DNA from: JAAXHH01 sp965225915 | GTDB lineage: Bacteria > JAAXHH01 | Length of the DNA: 64,000 nt | Assembly (NCBI GenBank): GCA_965225915.1 | Contig: OZ245326.1 | Coordinates: forward strand, 2,480,001-2,544,000 | Direction of reading: 5' to 3' | Part shown: piece by piece, positions 63,355-64,000 of the stretch | Numbering within the stretch: position 1 is the stretch's first letter | Layout of the letters: each line of letters begins with the position of its first letter | Position numbers and translations under genes: made by a program | The notes under the pieces: generated by a model | The model's database searches: none | Seen by the model: only the letters and a program-made list of their open reading frames with translations | What the model was told of the DNA's origin: nothing

Positions 63355-63808
63355 CTATTCCTCGGATCGGACCACCATCGTTCGGGCGATCAGGTCGTGG
63401 AAAGCCTGCCTGTGCTGCGTAAATACGGCGGCGAGGTAGCCCGGCCAGAGAAAGGGCAGGCACTCAGAGAAAGGGCAGGCACTTGGGGATCGCCCGGAGG
63501 GCGGCGCGGCCGAAGGTAGGCGGGTGTCCGTCCACGTTCACTACCCGGATGCCCAGGACCATTTTGCCAATCGTGGCGCCTTTGGCCGAACCCTCCATGG
63601 CCGCATAGTAGAACCACGGCATGAGCAGTTGGAAGGCGCCTAACAGCGGGCCGGTTACCGGGTCGTCTTCGCCACGGAGATAGGTGCCGGCCCACGCGAG
63701 GATGGCCGAAGCTACGGTGATGATCACCAGGTCGATGGCGAAGGCGCCGATCCGCTGAGGATGGCTGGCGTAGTCATCGGAGAGGGAGTATCCGGAGATG
63801 AAGGTCAC
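63355..63808 (-). pseudogene. RDD-family membrane protein gene broken by a 19-bp duplication
   Basis: The GTG start at 63808 overlaps the stop of the enolase-like gene (GTGA). Reading gives an RDD-domain protein (HPQRIGAFAIDLVIITVASA, GATIGKMVLGIRVVNVDGHP) that stops early in CLPFL. A 19-bp direct duplication at 63446-63483 causes this; with one copy removed the frame continues as LWPGYLAAVFTQHRQAFHDL to a stop at 63355, the normal RDD ending. RDD proteins are small membrane proteins proposed as transporters. Confidence 0.85.
63446..63483 (+). repeat. Perfect 19-bp tandem duplication inside the RDD gene
   Basis: CAGAGAAAGGGCAGGCACT occurs at 63446-63464 and again at 63465-63483 without any difference. 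Since 19 is not a multiple of three, it shifts the frame by one base. Confidence 0.95.
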
Positions 63809-64000
63809 GGCCTGGCGGGTCCCCCGTCGGGGGTCCGAGCCTGGGTCCAGGTGATGATCTCGTCCTCGCAGGGATACTTTGCCGCCAGCTTCTCGTCCAC
63901 GTCGATGCCCAGGCCGGGCAGGTCGTTGGGATACATGTACCCGCCGCGGACCTCGGGCGTGCCGGGGAAGATCTCGTACATCTCCTCACCGAAGCGGCAC
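63805..64000 (-). CDS. Enolase-superfamily (mandelate racemase-like) protein, C-terminal end only
   Basis: About 64 residues reach the window edge. They read EEMYEIFPGTPEVRGGYMYP and NDLPGLGIDVDEKLAAKYP, the characteristic C-terminal end of mandelate racemase/mannonate dehydratase-like enzymes, and stop at 63805. The stop overlaps the start of the RDD gene (63805-63808). The catalytic part is outside the window. It is consistent with sugar-acid dehydration and with the other sugar genes here. Confidence 0.8.
   Translation of the reverse strand, partial: CRFGEEMYEIFPGTPEVRGGYMYPNDLPGLGIDVDEKLAAKYPCEDEIITWTQARTPDGGPARP

Noticed and set aside
63218..63463. Minus-strand frame after the RDD gene
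   Set aside because: It reflects a different register of the RDD C-terminal region, explained by the 19-bp duplication.

Overview
The window is a dense, high-GC stretch of a Gram-negative bacterial chromosome. The envelope is diderm: there is a TonB-dependent receptor, an autotransporter barrel, many lipobox-bearing lipoproteins and Tat-exported lipoproteins. The gene mix (DUF5916/CBM9 barrel protein, GldA/GldFG-type ABC exporter, DUF6702, phytanoyl-CoA dioxygenase, Gfo/Idh/MocA and aldo/keto reductase sugar genes, SelA-like enzymes, Ig/LRR lipoproteins) suggests the FCB superphylum, most likely a Latescibacterota or Gemmatimonadota-like lineage. That placement is inference; no rRNA gene is present. 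I saw no tRNA, rRNA, CRISPR, phage or insertion sequence.

Layout. 0-2.1 kb: a minus-strand Gld-type ABC exporter cut by the window edge. 2.3-8.5 kb: an outer-membrane uptake cluster (His/Cys-rich small secreted protein, lipoprotein, TonB receptor, DUF5916 barrel protein, DUF2237). 8.5-12.8 kb: rpmG-rpmB behind a 10-bp-period repeat, moaB, an M28 peptidase, DUF6702, HupE/UreJ-like permease and sufE. 12.8-20.3 kb: aldo/keto reductase, DUF1326 protein, EamA-type transporter, a PfkB kinase-SIS isomerase fusion, a HAD phosphatase and a bifunctional homocysteine methyltransferase/MTHFR. 20.3-23.4 kb: two coiled-coil genes and a DUF2339 membrane protein. 23.7-26.1 kb: a three-gene sugar operon. 26.2-32.8 kb: two Ig-like lipoproteins, the second a 1991-residue Ig/LRR protein ending in a metzincin-like domain that lacks its catalytic Glu. 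33-44.3 kb: catabolic genes (PhyH, beta-propellers, amidohydrolase, two epimerases, lactonase, acyl-CoA synthetase, thiolase) with small coiled-coil membrane proteins between them. 44.4-57 kb: a giant Calx-beta autotransporter. 57.1-62.5 kb: a RidA-like lipoprotein, a YkgJ-type protein, two Tat-lipoprotein SelA-like PLP enzymes and a PurM-like protein. 62.6-64 kb: coiled-coil genes, a broken RDD gene and the end of an enolase-superfamily gene.

Three things stand out. First, RidA and two PLP enzymes all carry envelope-targeting lipoprotein signals within 4.5 kb, which suggests PLP chemistry outside the cytoplasm. Second, the giant adhesin contains a higher-order repeat: four copies of a roughly 1.45-kb block, each block made of four Calx-beta domains. 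Third, a scattered set of very short coiled-coil proteins, most with one membrane segment, is built from 7- or 11-residue repeats and often encoded by nearly perfect DNA repeats.

Four genes are interrupted by a net +1 insertion: single bases near 34253, 53644 and 63163, and a 19-bp tandem duplication at 63446-63483. In each case removing the insertion restores a convincing protein, so assembly error, phase variation and genuine decay all need to be considered.
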